A stretch of DNA of 64,000 nt from Typhlomys cinereus (GCA_023101885.1 JALPQD010000920.1:208627-272626), one strand, 5' to 3'; counted from the first letter of the stretch, positions 35,911 through 48,230 are shown. Numbers and translations: made by a program. Notes: generated by a model from the sequence alone, not told the origin.

Positions 35911-38900
35911 CATCCAGGAGAGTGCTAACAAATGTACCAGCACTTCAGACACTAGGAACACTCACCATAACCTTGGTTAGAGGAACAAGGCTCTTCATAC
36001 TGTAAACAAGAGATAGTGGTAACTTGAGAAGGAATACACAGGCAAGCATCAAGAATGGCCCTGTGATATTCTGGGGTGTGTCCCCAGCACACACCAAGAA
36101 CATGAGTCTTTGCTGTTTTGCTTTTCTCTAAGCATGCTTTATCTGTTCTCTGACCCTCTATACACCCACACTGGCCCAGTGGCTCAGCTCATTCTGAGTG
36201 GTGTCTAGACTCACAGAATTTTCAGCTGCCATGAGGAAGCCACTCCTCTTCCCTACCATCTTCACTCTTGGAGTCCCATCCTCTCTAACTCCATGTGACT
36301 TCATGGAGCTGCCAAAGGACTAACTGGTCCCTATAATATGTAGTCCAGGGCTTCATGATTTAAGAATGTGGAAGAGGTCTGTGATACTGACCAATCCACA
36401 CAACCCCAACACTTCCAGCTAGGGTCAGCATGCAGGAAGAAGATGATGAGGGTTTCAGAGGGAACTATCCTGGGAGTGGCCACAGGCAAGACTTTCTTCT
36501 TCATTTTTGCCTTCCTGCAGCAATTTGTTCCCAAAGTTCTCTTGACAGACCTCTAGCAGCCTGTTGGTTGTGGGCATACCTTGTCACTGCCTCATAATCC
36601 TAACCACATGGGAACAAGTCTTGCTTTCCCCAGCTTTGACTCTGCAGCAAAAGGTTCCTTCTTCCTGCTTCCCAAACAATCCTGTTTCCAACAACTGGAG
36701 TCTTTTTTTAGGGACAAGCCAGAAGCCCAGCATTCGTACCGAATGTTCTCTCCCTATTAGCCTAGGCAATTCTTAGTGGGCAGGGAAGTGAATTGCTTAG
36801 GAGGCCGGAGGTTAGTGACATTCCCTTTGGCTGCCTGAAATGCTTTCTCCTCAGACTTCACTCTGAAAGCAGCTGCATCCCCACCCCTCTGTCTTTCTTC
36901 CCTCTTTCCTGATAGTCTCACCCCTGCCATCCTGACTTTCTCTATCTTCATCCTGGTAGAATGGGGTGAGAATATTCTCAAGTCCCAGGCTTAGTTTTTT
37001 ATTTTTAAAGGTTTAGAATCCACCTCCAGCCTTGGACTGCTAGGTTGGAGACCCCATGGGCAAACCTGGATAGTTGGAATGGGTGCTGAGTGTTGAAAGT
37101 GTCTGAGACATACCATTAAGATGAACTCCAGGCTATATCCTTCAAATCCAAGAATGGTGGTGGGTTTTTGCTCTTAGAGGACTTAGGGACCTTTTTCCCA
37201 CTTGTGTAGTTTTCACTGCTCCAGGCCCATAAGGAGGATGGGGGCATGGGAAAACACTTGGGGGCATTCCATGCCTACATGGGAACAGAATTCAGTCCCT
37301 GGCTACTGCTCCTATAGCCATTCCTTTCTTCTAATCTGTCCCTCTGAATGCCATCAAAGCTGTCTCTGAGTGGAAGGTGGGCATTTGTTTCCCTGGAGAG
37401 GTCTACCTTGAGGCTGACCAACTGGGGACCACTTTGTGCCACCATCACTATCCTAGGCTCCTGGGAGTCACTGAAGGTCCTAGAGTTGACAGCTGGTAAC
37501 CATTAGAGTCAGTTGCTTTCCTGGAAGGCAGGAATCTGCTCTTGGTGTGCTCTCCTTTTTGATCCTCTTCCCATCCAGCACCTTAGCACCTTCTGTTATG
37601 GTTGGGGCATTGTGCTCGGTGGGCAATGCGTCCTTGTCCTCTCTGACAGGAAGTTTGGGGTTTAGGGACAGAATGGGAGTAGGCTTTGTATATTCAAGTT
37701 GATGACAAAATTTCTGTTGGACAGTGCAGAAGTGCAGTGATGACTACCAGGCATGTGGACTATCTCTTAGGACCTTCCCATTACCCAGGTACTGGATAAA
37801 CCTGCAACCATGTCATGTGTGAGGTGAGAGTAGCTCAGTCCATTGAAGCCCAGGTCTTATAGCACAAGGAGCTGCTAGGTTCATTGCTCTAAGCAAGGAT
37901 ACCATAGCCTGGGGTGTGTTCAGTCGTCAGGAAGGGACTCCAGAGAACTCTGCCTTTGGAGTTGGGCCTGATTCTGCCTTCAATTTGGCTGGGTGGGGTC
38001 ATGTCATGAGCCCTAGCTTAGTTTGTGAGAAAAAGCCAGACCTGGTGTTCCTGACCGCTCCTACTGTGCTGTGGTGTTTGTAACTGGCCCGGGTCACTGT
38101 CTTTCCCAAAAGATAGAATTCCTGAGTTGCCATGGGTCTCTTTGAAGATAGAAGGGTCTCTGACTAAACCATCAAGGAGTAGGAATAGAAGGAAGATTGA
38201 CTCCTCTATTCTTTTGATGGAAGAGAAAGGACTGAAGCCACAGAGCTGCAACTCAACTGAGTGTTACTGCAACAGGGCTACAGCCTGGCTTATTACAGGA
38301 GATAAGGAGGCTGAATGGTTCTGTGCCCAGTGTCACCTGTCTCCTTATAATTGTCAGGAAGCTCCTGTCTTCATGTTTCCAGTGCAGACACCTCTCTAGA
38401 CTCACTGTGGGGTAGGGATCACATGTCAAAGGGCTCATGCTAATTTTCAGGATACAAATATCAGTCACTGTCCTGTTGAAAGGTTCTTCATCTCTTTGTT
38501 GCCTACATACTATGACCCCAAGCATTGTACTTTTCAAATGCCATGGCAGAGTGGGCATAGAGGAGGTGGCATGTTCCCTTCTAAGGTGTCAGTGGGAGTG
38601 CTCTTGAGATATATTCCCTGGGTTCTGAATCTTACTGTTCCAGAGTCGGGGGGCAGGGGGCGGGGGGCGAGGCCAGCATTTCCTCCCACAATTGTTTTTC
38701 TGCTCTTCTTTCCAGGCAGTCTCAAATGCAGACAATGATCCTGGGCTCCGAGGACTTAAGTCACAGAGGTCTAGGGAGGGGCCAGTAGTATTTCCACAGT
38801 CATACTTGACCAAAACCACACTTGCTTTCAAGGACACTTGGTATCTCAATATCTGCCTTGCAAAAATTTTCGCTCAGCAAAAGTTTCCAAGATAAAAAGG

Positions 38901-39104
38901 TCCTTGACCTTGGCTGTAGGTTGGCTCAGGCAGGTGGTGGGTCCTAGCTTGCTGTTACTGATTAATGTGCTACTGTTGATCACATAGGCCATCTCTACTG
39001 TAGCGCTTTGCTAGATTTTGTCTGATTTCTGGTCATGTGGACAGAGCAGGGCTCACACCTAAGTGTTCAGCCATAGCTTCATTCCAACACTCCTTTAAAG
39101 TTGC
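35911..39104. other. Longest repeat-poor stretch
   Basis: About 3.2 kb in which I recognise no interspersed repeat. It includes a short G-rich run (38645-38672). No exon with credible splice signals and a known protein match was found. A conserved regulatory element is possible but cannot be judged from one sequence. Confidence 0.45.
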
Positions 39105-39370
39105 AGTACTGGGCTGTGGGCTCAGCGGTTAAAGTCTCTGCCTCATAAGCTAAAGGACCTGAATTCAGATCCCCAGATCCCATATAAAAATATTGGATGG
39201 AAATGCTGGCAGCCTGTAATTCTTGCTCTGGAAGCAGAGCTGGGAAACTCCAGAGCAAAGCAGTAAGGGTAGATGATTCTTGATGTTACCTTGGGCCTCT
39301 CCAGGCATACACATTCAAGTGTACCCCCCATGGATATATGAATGTACACACGTACATGCAAGAAAAATAA
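39105..39370 (+). mobile_element. B2-like SINE (older)
   Basis: Begins TACTGGGCTGTGGGCTCAGCGGTTAAAG and has 'CCTGAATTCAGATCCCCAGATCCCATATAAAA'. The body has 'GCTGGGAAACTCCAGAGCAAAG' and the tail is CA-rich and short. Confidence 0.8.
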
Positions 39371-39407
39371 ACACAAGTTGCAGTGCTTTCCAGCATAGCT
39401 CTGCAAT

Positions 39408-39890
39408 CAGTGTCGCATTCCTGGCAAGAGAAGACGACATTCTAAACAAACACTTATGCCCCTCCCTTCAGCTATCAGACTCTTTAGACAATGGTCCCCA
39501 AGAAGTTGAAATTTCCCCAGAAATCTCATGTTGGGAGAAGGGAAAGGATGAAGCCTGGTACCAGCCAGAGGAGAAACTTATCTCTTGGGAAGAGATTTCA
39601 CAGTTCTGACAGCTTGTCAGCCTACCTTACAGCAAAGCCTAGACAATGACAGGATACTGATGGTCGGGGGACCGCAGTTTGACCAGAAGTGATTTGTTAT
39701 GCATAACTCTGGCCCTTTGATTAAATCTAAATCTTATGGCAGAACTCTGAAGATGGACTTGAGGATTGCTGGGCCCTTTGTTTTTGTTCCTATGATAGCC
39801 ACAGTCATTTTCTAGTTTTCACTACTGCTTGTCTATTTAGTTGACCTGTTGAGGATGGGTGACTAGATCCCAGACTCTGACTTTTAACAC
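39408..39890 (+). mobile_element. LTR-like repeat family A, copy 2
   Basis: Second copy of the repeat at 3027-3480, same orientation. It contains 'ATGGTCCCCAAGAAGTTGAAATTTCCCCAG', 'TACCAGCCAGAGGAGAAAC', 'TCTTATGGCAGAACTCTGAAGATGG' and 'TTGAGGATGGGTGACTAGATCCC'. The AATAAA seen in copy 1 is decayed. Borders approximate. Confidence 0.6.
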
Positions 39891-40122
39891 TTGGATAGCA
39901 ATTCTCACTTTTTTCTCCTCTGGTAATTTTGGCTGGGTGAGCCACACTTTCAAGCCACTCTTCTCCAAGACTGTGTTGTGGAAAGGTTATACTCTACCCA
40001 CTCTGTCAGATTCTTCTTTAGCATAACTGTAGTGTATCTCTTCAGAGAGACCCAAGACTTTGTTTTGCTCTCCAGAGCTGGCTGTGCCACCCCCTCAATA
40101 TACCAAAATTGTGCTGGAGGTC

Positions 40123-40545
40123 TGTTAACAGTTCACCTGCATAGTTGCTAATAAATGACCATCAAATGGCTTAAGGGAACAAAGGGTTTATTTCCTTACA
40201 ACAGTCTGGTTGCAGTTCAAAGTCCAGCTTGACAGGAGAGCACGTATCAACAGGGCCGAGCGAACTGGCCATACCATCTTTACGTAATAGCTAAGAGAGG
40301 GATGATCCTTACTTTCCAGACCAGCATGTCTGGCCAAGTGTGCACAAGGATGCCAACTCCTTCAAACAGACCTCCGTCTTTTATTCCAGGGCCTAATCCC
40401 ACCTACCATAGGCTGAGCTCTCCCCATCAGCCAGACAGTCTCCTGCAGGCTTGCTCTGGGCCCAACTCAACCACTAATTCTCCACAAATGTGCCCAGAGC
40501 TCAAATCCTCAACTGTCAAGTTGACACCTGTGCTTAACTATGACA
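40123..40545 (-). mobile_element. LTR-like repeat family B, full copy
   Basis: Ends TGTTAACAGTT and CTATGACA, 423 bp. Flanks AGGTC and AGATT agree only at 3 of 5 positions, so the duplication is decayed or absent. Confidence 0.7.
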
Positions 40546-41395
40546 AGATTTGTGTGTTTTTAAGTTACCATAGAAGGTTACACAGTTGTCCTATTCTGCT
40601 CTTTTTTTGCTTGTGCCAGAGGAAGCCATTGTCACACTCTGGGAGCACTCAGGTAACCCCAGGACAGTGGCCAACCAGCACTGACCCGTCAACACAGTGA
40701 CTACTGTCCCTGCCCTGTCACAGGGACCCAAGCTGTGAAGATAAGGTCAGGCGAGCCACCTCCAATTTCCAGCCCACAGACAGTTAGAGAGATGCTAAAT
40801 GCTTTCTGCTTCCAGCCACCAGGTTTAGGGTATTTATTTTCTTAGCCTTGGTTTCCTGAACATGACCATGACAACAAAGAGATTTTTTTTTGGTGTGGTT
40901 ATTGAATTGTAGATCATAGTCCAAGGCAGACATTGCCCCAGAGCCTATAAGTGGTATTAGTGGAAGAACCATGAGATACAAATTGCTGTTATTTCCATAC
41001 CTCCCAGCCATGGTGTTCCTTATATATCAGGGACATCCCAAATGGAAAATGGACTTCTAAGCTTTTGGCCCTTTTCTCCACATGAAAGGAAAATGTTTCC
41101 AAGAGTTGTTGATGCTGAACCAACACCAGTCCATTGGTACAGACTAATAGAGACAGGAATTTGTTTGATGTGACTACCTTTCCTATTCTATGACTGCCAC
41201 ATCTGGTGGGAAAAGAATAACAGACACAGAGGTTTTTTTATAGTTATATTTTTTAATTAGCTATAGCTTTGTTAAATTCTGTTATTTGACTCTGTGGACA
41301 AATATCAAATTAGCCTGGAGAAGGTCCTAAATCAAAATGAACTTCTTATTAGTATTAAATTTGCAAGCTTGAAGTGGTGACTTATAGCTAATTGC

Positions 41396-41820
41396 TGTAG
41401 TTCACCTGCATGATTTGATGATAAAGTCACCATCGAACAGCTTAAGGGAACAAGGAGTTTATTCTTTTACAAAAATCTGGTTACAGTTCTTAGTCTAGCT
41501 TGGCAGGAGAGCATGTACCATCACCAAAGGGCTGAGGGAACTGGGCACACTAACTTCACAAACAACGAGAGAGGGACAATCCTTACTTGCTAGACCAGCA
41601 TGTCTAACCAAGTATTCACAAGGATGCTCACTTTCTCAAACAGTTCCCTCCATTTTATTCACATGCCAAGGGACTACTCATATGGGCTGGGCCTTTTCCT
41701 GTCTACTAAACAATCTCCTACAGATTTACCCTAGGCTTAACTCAACTACCAATTCTCTACATATGTGCCCAGAGCTCAAATCCTCAACTGTCAAGTAGAC
41801 ACCTATGACTAGCTATGACA
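41396..41820 (-). mobile_element. LTR-like repeat family B, full copy
   Basis: Ends TGTAGTTCACC and CTATGACA, 425 bp. It lies ~850 bp from the copy at 40123 in the same orientation. No flanking duplication seen. Confidence 0.7.
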
Positions 41821-41929
41821 CTAGACATGTTGGTTATGTATTCCAAAGATGTCTGCTAACCCTGCCACTTTTGTGCATGAAAAAGTAATTCCAATGCTTT
41901 ATCCACAGGCTACATGAATGGCTACAACA

Positions 41930-42320
41930 ACTTCCATGAAAGTTAGTCTCAAATGTCAACCTAATACCTGGGAGATAAGCTTCTGTTTATGAAGAATTAT
42001 CTAGTTAAGGCAGATCTCTGGGCAAACCAGGAGGAGACTGTCTTGATTGAAAAATCAATGTGGGAAGATTATCTTACAGTGGATGGGACCATTCCCTAGG
42101 TAGGTAGATAAAGATGGAGAGCAAGCAGGCAGTCAATACTATTGTGCTCTCTGCTCTTATTGTGCTGCAATGTGATCAGTTCCCTTGACTCCTGTTGTTG
42201 GTATGACATCATAATGAGCTGTGACTTGGCATTATAAGCTAAACTAAAAGTCCTTATTCCCCAAAGCTGCTTGGGTCCAGTATTTGTTGTAGCAATGAAT
42301 TATGAAACTAAAACAGATAT
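41930..42320 (+). repeat. Old rodent interspersed repeat, same group as 25340
   Basis: 'GTCAACCTAATACCTGGGAG', 'TATGAAGAATTATCTAGTTAAGG', 'GGGACCATTCCCTAGGTAGG' and 'GGTCCAGTATTTGTTGTAGCAATG' follow the same consensus order. It lies just after the family B copy at 41396. Confidence 0.5.
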
Positions 42321-42581
42321 TGGTACTAGAGAAATACAGGATTGTCATGAAACTAAGACAACCCCCAAACACATCAAAGGTAATGGACAGTTGCCAATCA
42401 GCAGGTTTTTACTGGAAGGCAATATGAAGAAAAGCATGAAAAATGTGCCAGAGTGCCCATGAGGAAATATGTTCTTAGGAGCTGGCTTATTTGGCATTAG
42501 AACATACCAATTAGATTCCCCAGCACCTCAAGTGACTTTATTATGAATCTTCATGCCGAAGAGGGATTTTATAATCCAGAC

Positions 42582-42695
42582 TTGAAAGGGCTGGGGATGT
42601 AGCTCAGGGGTACAACACTTGCCTAGTGCAGGCAAAGCCCTGGTTTCTATCCTCAGCTCTGTAAAATAAGTAGACCAATAAATGAACAAATGGAT
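42582..42695 (+). mobile_element. ID-family SINE
   Basis: AAAGGGCTGGGGATGTAGCTCAGGGGTACAACACTTGCC is a close match to the ID core. It is followed by a diverged B box and an A-rich tail with AATAAATGAACAAATGG repeats. Confidence 0.9.
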
Positions 42696-43739
42696 GGACG
42701 AATGCATAAATAGAATACTCAGAACAGAGAAAAGGGTTCAATTATTTCCACAACTTAATTTTAGACCTTAAATGTACATTTTGGTTAACCTTTTTCATAC
42801 TTACATTTAGGTGTAGTTTACTAAAATGAGCAGCCACCAGTGCCCAAACTTCATAAATAGGTTAGAAGTTCCTTTGTAAACTTGTTCTAATACTTTTCAC
42901 AGACATAATCCAAAAGCATGTGAGCACATCTATTCTCAGCTGTGAGAGTGATCTTGGACACATCCTGCTATCCGGCATACTTGGTTTGACTTAAAGTTTC
43001 ATTGCACAAACATCATGCCAAGGATGGATGATTCATCCCCACATACCCACACGTAAGCCTGGCCATTACCAGCCACATTTCAGTTCTGGATGTTTGAGAG
43101 ATTAAAGTTGAATGTGACTCGGAGGAGTGAATGTTTCCTTCTGGACCGTTTGACACGCTGTAGGGTTGTGGATTCCAAGTTTATGGTCATGTTTGCTAAC
43201 ATCTTCTGAGAAAGACAAATTCCTTTCCCAGCCCAGGCTGCACTCACAGAGAGCATTTGGCTGCACTTTACTGGTTTGTGTGCACAGCCTTATTTTGCTC
43301 AAGCTGTGGGGTGGTCATGCTAGTCTCCTCTCTGTCCCCTCTGGGAGCTGATAGCCCTAAAGCCCAAATTAAGCAGAGGGAAGATGACGATCTTGCAGCT
43401 TGGGGATGGTGAGAGCAGAGTGCCTGAGAACTCTCTGAGGCAGAAGATCACATGGGCTGGGGCCTCTGTACGTGCTTGGTGATTGGAAGCTCTGAAACAC
43501 TTAGAAACTTTATGATGTGCTGGGTAAGTTTGTATGTGTGTGTGTGGGTCCCCTCAGACTCCTCCTGCCAGCCAAGGCGCAGAGAGGATGAACCATAGCT
43601 TTACATGGTGCACAGATTTCTCTGTGGTTCTGACAGTAGTCTCTTTGGTTAAAACCTGGTATCTCTGAAAAGACTGATTCATCTGTCTGTCTATGGGGCA
43701 TGGAGAGATGGAGGGTGGAGGTGTTTATTTAGGGCCTGT
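42696..43739. other. Unique sequence, no gene recognised
   Basis: No repeat recognised apart from a short GT run near 43533. Confidence 0.45.
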
Positions 43740-44092
43740 AGCTTTGTGTGTATGTCTGCATGCGTGTATGTGTGTGGATGGGATGCATGTGCATGTAAGT
43801 GTGCATTTATGTGGAGGACTGAGGTTGATATTAGGAATCATCTTTTATTGCTCTTCATTATTATGATTATTATCATTATCATTATTGATCTGAGTGTCTA
43901 AACCCAGAGCTTGCCTATAGAGTCAGCCAGTTTGCTTTGGAAAATCCTAGGCTCCATTACTGGGACAGGACTCACAGGCTGGCTGTCATACCTTCCTGGC
44001 AGTTTACATGCGATCTGGGAATCTGAACTCCAGTCCTTTGGCTTGCATGATGATGCTTTAACTGCTGAGTCATCTCCTCAGCCCTAGGCCTC
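43740..44092 (-). mobile_element. Antisense B2-like SINE with internal (TTA)n-like stretch
   Basis: GT-rich start, 'GAGGTTGATATTAGGAATCATC', an AT-rich TTATTATGATTATTATC stretch, then 'GGGAATCTGAACTCCAGTCC...GCTTTAACTGCTGAGTCATCTCCTCAGCCC'. Confidence 0.8.
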
Positions 44093-44259
44093 CAGTTCTT
44101 ACATGAAGGAAGGAAGGGGCATAGGAGACCCCACCAAAGAAAAGCACACAGAAATGAGGCCATATGCGCCAGACATCCATGTCCTGTGAATCTTTGTCCA
44201 TTTTGTGTTGCTGTGACAGAATACCCAAGGCAGAATAGTTTATAAAGAACAGTTTAGAA

Positions 44260-44543
44260 GGCTGGAGAGGTGGCTCAGGGGTTAAGCCTCTGCCTTGCAG
44301 GCAGAAGGTCCTGAGTTCCGATCCTAGATCCCACGTATAGATGCAGGCCGGAAGCGGGGGCGGCCTGCGCTTCTGGTCCTGGTAGGGCGGAGCCTGTGAA
44401 CCCAGGGGCAGAAGGAGGTGGAGGCGGTCCATGGTGGTTCCTGAATTCGCCCGTGGTTCTACACATGCACATACACACACACACATACATACATGTGCAC
44501 ACACACATGCACACACGCACAATTGACTAAAATAATTTAAAAC
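44260..44543 (+). mobile_element. Young tRNA-derived B2-like SINE with 16-bp target duplication
   Basis: It starts GGCTGGAGAGGTGGCTCAGG (tRNA-like head with pol III A box) and carries a B-box-like GTCCTGAGTTC. A GC-rich body and a CA-rich tail follow. Perfect 16-bp duplications AAAGAACAGTTTAGAA flank it (44244-44259 and 44544-44559). It interrupts an older rodent repeat. Near-identical body sequence occurs at 49282-49603 and, antisense, at 60353-60634, marking a recently active subfamily. Confidence 0.92.
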
Positions 44544-44579
44544 AAAGAACAGTTTAGAAAGATTAGTTTTATAAAGGTT

Positions 44580-44785
44580 ATTTCTTTTTAATTAATTAAT
44601 TTATGAGAGACAGAGGTACATCATGCATGCATACCATAGTGTACAGATGGAGTTCAGAAGACAGCTTTCGGAAGTCAGCTTAAGTCAGTTTCTTCTTTCC
44701 AGCATGTAAATTTCTGGAGATCAAACTCACATTCCATGTTTTTGAGCAGGCACCTTGCCTGTTGATCGATCTCACTGTCCCTCTG
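44580..44785 (-). mobile_element. Antisense B3/RSINE-like SINE
   Basis: The antisense signature is visible: AT-rich tail, GTACAGATGGAGTTCAGAAGACAGC, 'TTCTTTCCAGCATGTAAATTTCTGGAGATCAAACTC', ending near the head at 'GATCTCACTGTCCC'. It is diverged and embedded in an older repeat. Confidence 0.65.
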
Positions 44786-45547
44786 GAGGTTTATATTTTA
44801 CTGTTCTGGATGGTGGGAAGATGAAGATGAAAGGTAAGCATTTGGCAAAGAGGATTCTCATGACAGAAGAAGGACATAGAAACATGGCATGAGAGAATCA
44901 AAGATCCAACGTGTAGCCTTGGAGCCTTTGTAATTGGCCATGAACCCCATTCATTCATGGATGGAGTCCTTCATACCCTAGGGTAACTTTCCAAACTGCT
45001 GCATCCAGTGTTAGGTTCCTAATACATCTTTAGGGGGATGAATTCCAATCAACACCACTCATACTAGTCTTGCCCTGAATGCTTATGCATGTCTGTAGCA
45101 CACCATCATCTGTAGCACACTGCAGTCATGCAGTGTTGCATGCCTAGCCACGGGGGTCTTCTGTATCCTATGCATTCTCAGGGTCTGGATGCCCTTTCCT
45201 CAAGCCAGAAGGTGACTCAGAGGGGCCCCAGAGTCAGGTACTGCAGTTTGAATGCAAGAAGAACCACAGCTGCCTTTGCAGGTTGAAAAAAGATGGAGTA
45301 GGGAGGTTTTTGAGATTTTCCTAAGAAGAAGGAGGGCCTACCCCTAGAGGCACTGCACATATGGTTGCTGTGTCCTATGTATATCAGATGGTGACAGAGA
45401 GGAGATAAGACTATTTCTACATTCAACGTTCTGACCTGTGGAGAGCTGAATATTAATAGCCTGACATACCATACTACCTGCCAAAACCCTGAGTTCCATA
45501 TCTGTTTACTCACAACGTGAAGGCCTCTCATGGGGTAGGATCCATGG

Positions 45548-45715
45548 GCACACAATGTGGATGGCCTCCCTGCGCTGGAGCTCTGTATAGTCACAAGGTA
45601 GATGGACTCCTGTGTGCTCACAAGTGGGATGGTCTCTTGTTGGCCAGGTCTCCATGTGCCCACAGCGGGGATGGCCTCCTGTGGGCTGCAGCTCCATGTG
45701 CTCACACAATGGACT
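45548..45715 (+). repeat. Degenerate minisatellite, ~42-bp unit
   Basis: Units start at 45552, 45593, 45620 and 45662 and share ACANNNGGGATGGCCTCC...CTCCATGTGCTC. The second unit is shortened to ~27 bp. It is GC-rich compared with its flanks. The array creates open frames in several phases, which are by-products and not genes. Confidence 0.8.
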
Positions 45716-45859
45716 TAGTATCATAGAAGATGGACAAAACTGCTATTCTTCAGCTTTATCATCTGTTCTTAACCATATGAAACTGGGAGTGCAGTCATAA
45801 CCATCTACATCCTTAATGTATTTTCTCTTATTGCTTACATGTTATTTTATATCATCCAA

Positions 45860-46140
45860 TTTAAAAAATTAGGACATAAAGGCAGGAGGAGGACATGCTA
45901 GGGAAAAGTCCAGGAGAAGTGAGAGAGAGAGTCAGAGAGAGGGGGGGGGAAGCTATGATCAAAATGCACTGTCTACATGTATGAGATTGTGAAAGAGTAA
46001 AAATAAAAACAAAATTAATTTTTAAAAAACAACAAAAACCATGTTGAGGGGGATAGAGAAAAGGGGGTCGGGGACAACCACTCATTATGTTTGTAATTTG
46101 GAAAACTTAACATTAATAAAAATGATTAAAAAAAATAAAA
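45860..46140 (+). mobile_element. L1 3' UTR ends (two abutting fragments)
   Basis: 'AGCTATGATCAAAATGCACTGTCTACATGTATGAGATTG' followed by A-rich sequence, then 'GGGGGATAGAGAAAAGG...TAACATTAATAAAAATGATTAAAAAAAATAAAA'. Both look like rodent L1 3' termini. A purine-rich GAGAGAGAGTCAGAGAGAGGGGGGGG stretch lies at about 45918-45950. Confidence 0.65.
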
Positions 46141-47439
46141 GTCCACATGCAAATTAAAAAGAGAAACAAGGAAGGTATCACATTCAGGCCTCTGTGTGGT
46201 CCTTGAGTTCTGCTTTTCTTTTATCAGGTCAGGTTCTATGGATAGCCAGACCAATAGTCCATATTAGAAGCTCAGGGTAGAGGAGAGTGAGAGTCTAGGA
46301 CAATCTCCAGTTGGGAGCACAGTGAAGGATGAAGCCACGGCAGGGTCTGGTTGTGAACCGTGAGTAGCATGGACACCTCATTTCCTCCTTTAGGTCCCCA
46401 CAGGGACATACTGGGCCAGGGCCTAAGGCCTTGCTAGAGAATCACATACTTCTGCCTTTCTGCTTCATGACTTCCCAAAACCACAGGCAGAGCTGTGAGG
46501 TGGGAAGAGTAGGGGAGAAGGGGGAGTACTCAGACAGGATAAAAGGACCCAGATAAGCTCACTTTGCATGTGGAAGGTTCTTTCTTGGCTGTGGCTCAGT
46601 GAGTGTGTTTTGGGAGAAGTCTCTAGGAAAGCATGTTCAGAGAAGGAACAAGGACAAGGAGGAAGGGGAGCAGGAAGATCTCAGTTCCTGCCCCCAGGGT
46701 TGGAGCTCTAAGTTCTTGTGAGGATTTGTGCCCTTCCATAAATGGTTCCCTGTTTCAATTCCCAAAGGCTATGGGCATGCTGTGACTGCCATGTGACTAG
46801 ATGCTGTAAAGGTCATATCTAGGAAACCAATATAACCAGAAACCATTTCAGAATCCAGATAGAAAGATGATTACTGCCTGCATGGTCCAGGCTTTGGAAG
46901 AAAGGAGAAAGGGAGTTGGTACGATTCCTACCCATGATTCTAGTAAGCGGGGACTCACCTACTAAGTGAGGTAGCACTTCCCTGCAATGAATAACCCTGG
47001 TTGGGATATTCTGACATCAGCCGCAGAGGACCCACGCTACATCCCAGGACCTCTTCAGAGGGACACACTCATCTCACTTGGATTTGCCATTGTGAGGTGG
47101 GGTCTTCCTTCTTCCAGCGAGTGTTCTGTCTCACCCTCCTGGGACCATTTTCCCAAAGCTTTGTGCAGTGGCTGCAGTAGGAAAGTCAGCCCTGTCTGTG
47201 GATAGCTGGGGGCCTTGGGAATTCCTCATTGGCTTGGGATAGGAAGTCTTTCTCTAAGCACCCTTATGTCCTCTCCTGGGGTTGCACCAGGCCTACCACT
47301 ACTGTTACAGAGCCTCAGGGCAAGCTGGGCTTCCAGGTGTCCCAGGCCAGGCTGTAGACAAGTCCCTCTCTGAATGGCCAATCATCCTGCTTCTTATTCC
47401 TCTATTTGCTATTTTTTTAAAATAACCCTTCACAGTTCA
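46141..47439. other. Unique sequence, no gene recognised
   Basis: Repeat-poor. No exon identified. Confidence 0.45.
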
Positions 47440-47595
47440 AAGTTCATGAGGCACCACCGTCTCTTACCCTGCAGACAGGGCTGGTGACACGTTTTCACCT
47501 CCACATGACAGATGAACAAGTGGAAGCCAGAGAGTTGGAGAGACTTCCCTCCCCCTTACATAGCCCCATGAAGCAGAACCTGGCTGCGCACCCTT
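47440..47595 (+). mobile_element. MIR-like fragment
   Basis: 'CACATGACAGATGAACAAGTGGAAGCCAGAGAGTTGGAGAGAC' and a trailing 'GAAGCAGAACCTGG' resemble the MIR core. Confidence 0.45.
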
Positions 47596-47769
47596 CCCCT
47601 AACCCAGACTGCTGGTCCATTGTGGGTCTCTACAACACCAACCAGGGCTTTTGGAGCATATAGGTGGCAGGAATTGGTCACAGTCTCTTGCCAGTATCCA
47701 AAACACAGAATGTTTCTGCTGTTTTACCCATGTGTTACCAGAAGAGGAAAAAAATCACAAAGAAAGATT

Positions 47770-48230
47770 AAGTTGGGCTGGGGAGATGGCTCCATGGCTA
47801 AAGTTCTTACTGTGCATCAGGATGACCAGTCTGTGTCCCCAGAACACACATAAATGGCAGGTGAGCATGGAGGCCTGCTTGTAATTCCATTCTCGAAAGG
47901 AGACAGGGCATCTCCAGAGTAAGCTGGCTAGTGAGATTAGCTGTGTAGGTGAGCTCGTAGTACAATTGAGAGACTCTGCTCCAATGATTAAGATGAAGAG
48001 CTATCAAGGATTCCTCACATCAACTTTGTTCAGGACTCTACATGCACACGTGCACATGCGCACACATACACACACACACACACATACACATACACACATA
48101 TATATATATACACATATGCATGCTCACCTACTTACATATACATGTGTTCCCACACATTTCAACATTCACACACACACACAAACACACACAGGCATACCCA
48201 TGAATGGACTCCTACATACATATACAAAAA
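47770..48230 (+). mobile_element. SINE (B4/RSINE-like) with long CA/TA-rich tail
   Basis: Head TTGGGCTGGGGAGATGGCTCC, body with 'GCAGGTGAGCATGGAGGCCTGC' and 'AGAGTAAGCTGGCTAGTGAG'. The long impure tail (about 48040-48225) mixes CACA, (TA)n and CATACA motifs. Confidence 0.75.

Larger units (their letters stand above)
44160..45075 (-). repeat. Old rodent interspersed repeat hosting two SINEs
   Basis: The outer parts (about 44190-44259, 44560-44585 and 44785-45070) resemble the common rodent repeat with 'TGTGTTGCTGTGACAGAATACCC', 'AGGTTTATATTTTACTGTTCTGGATGG' and 'ATCAACACCAC' features. It is interrupted by the young SINE at 44260 and by a B3-like SINE at 44580-44785. Family name not certain. 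Confidence 0.5.

Noticed and set aside
38645..38672. Possible G-quadruplex
   Set aside because: Only three runs of three or more G plus a GG, so a standard four-tract quadruplex is not met on this strand.
44070..44522. 150-codon minus-strand frame starting MCVCACVCAHVC
   Set aside because: It is the antisense reading of the young SINE and its CA tail.
45217..45705. 162-codon minus-strand frame
   Set aside because: The repeated segments in it reflect the minisatellite at 45548-45715. No protein match.
45500..45725. CRISPR-like spaced repeats
   Set aside because: Units are adjacent and degenerate without unique spacers, and the genome is mammalian. It is a minisatellite.
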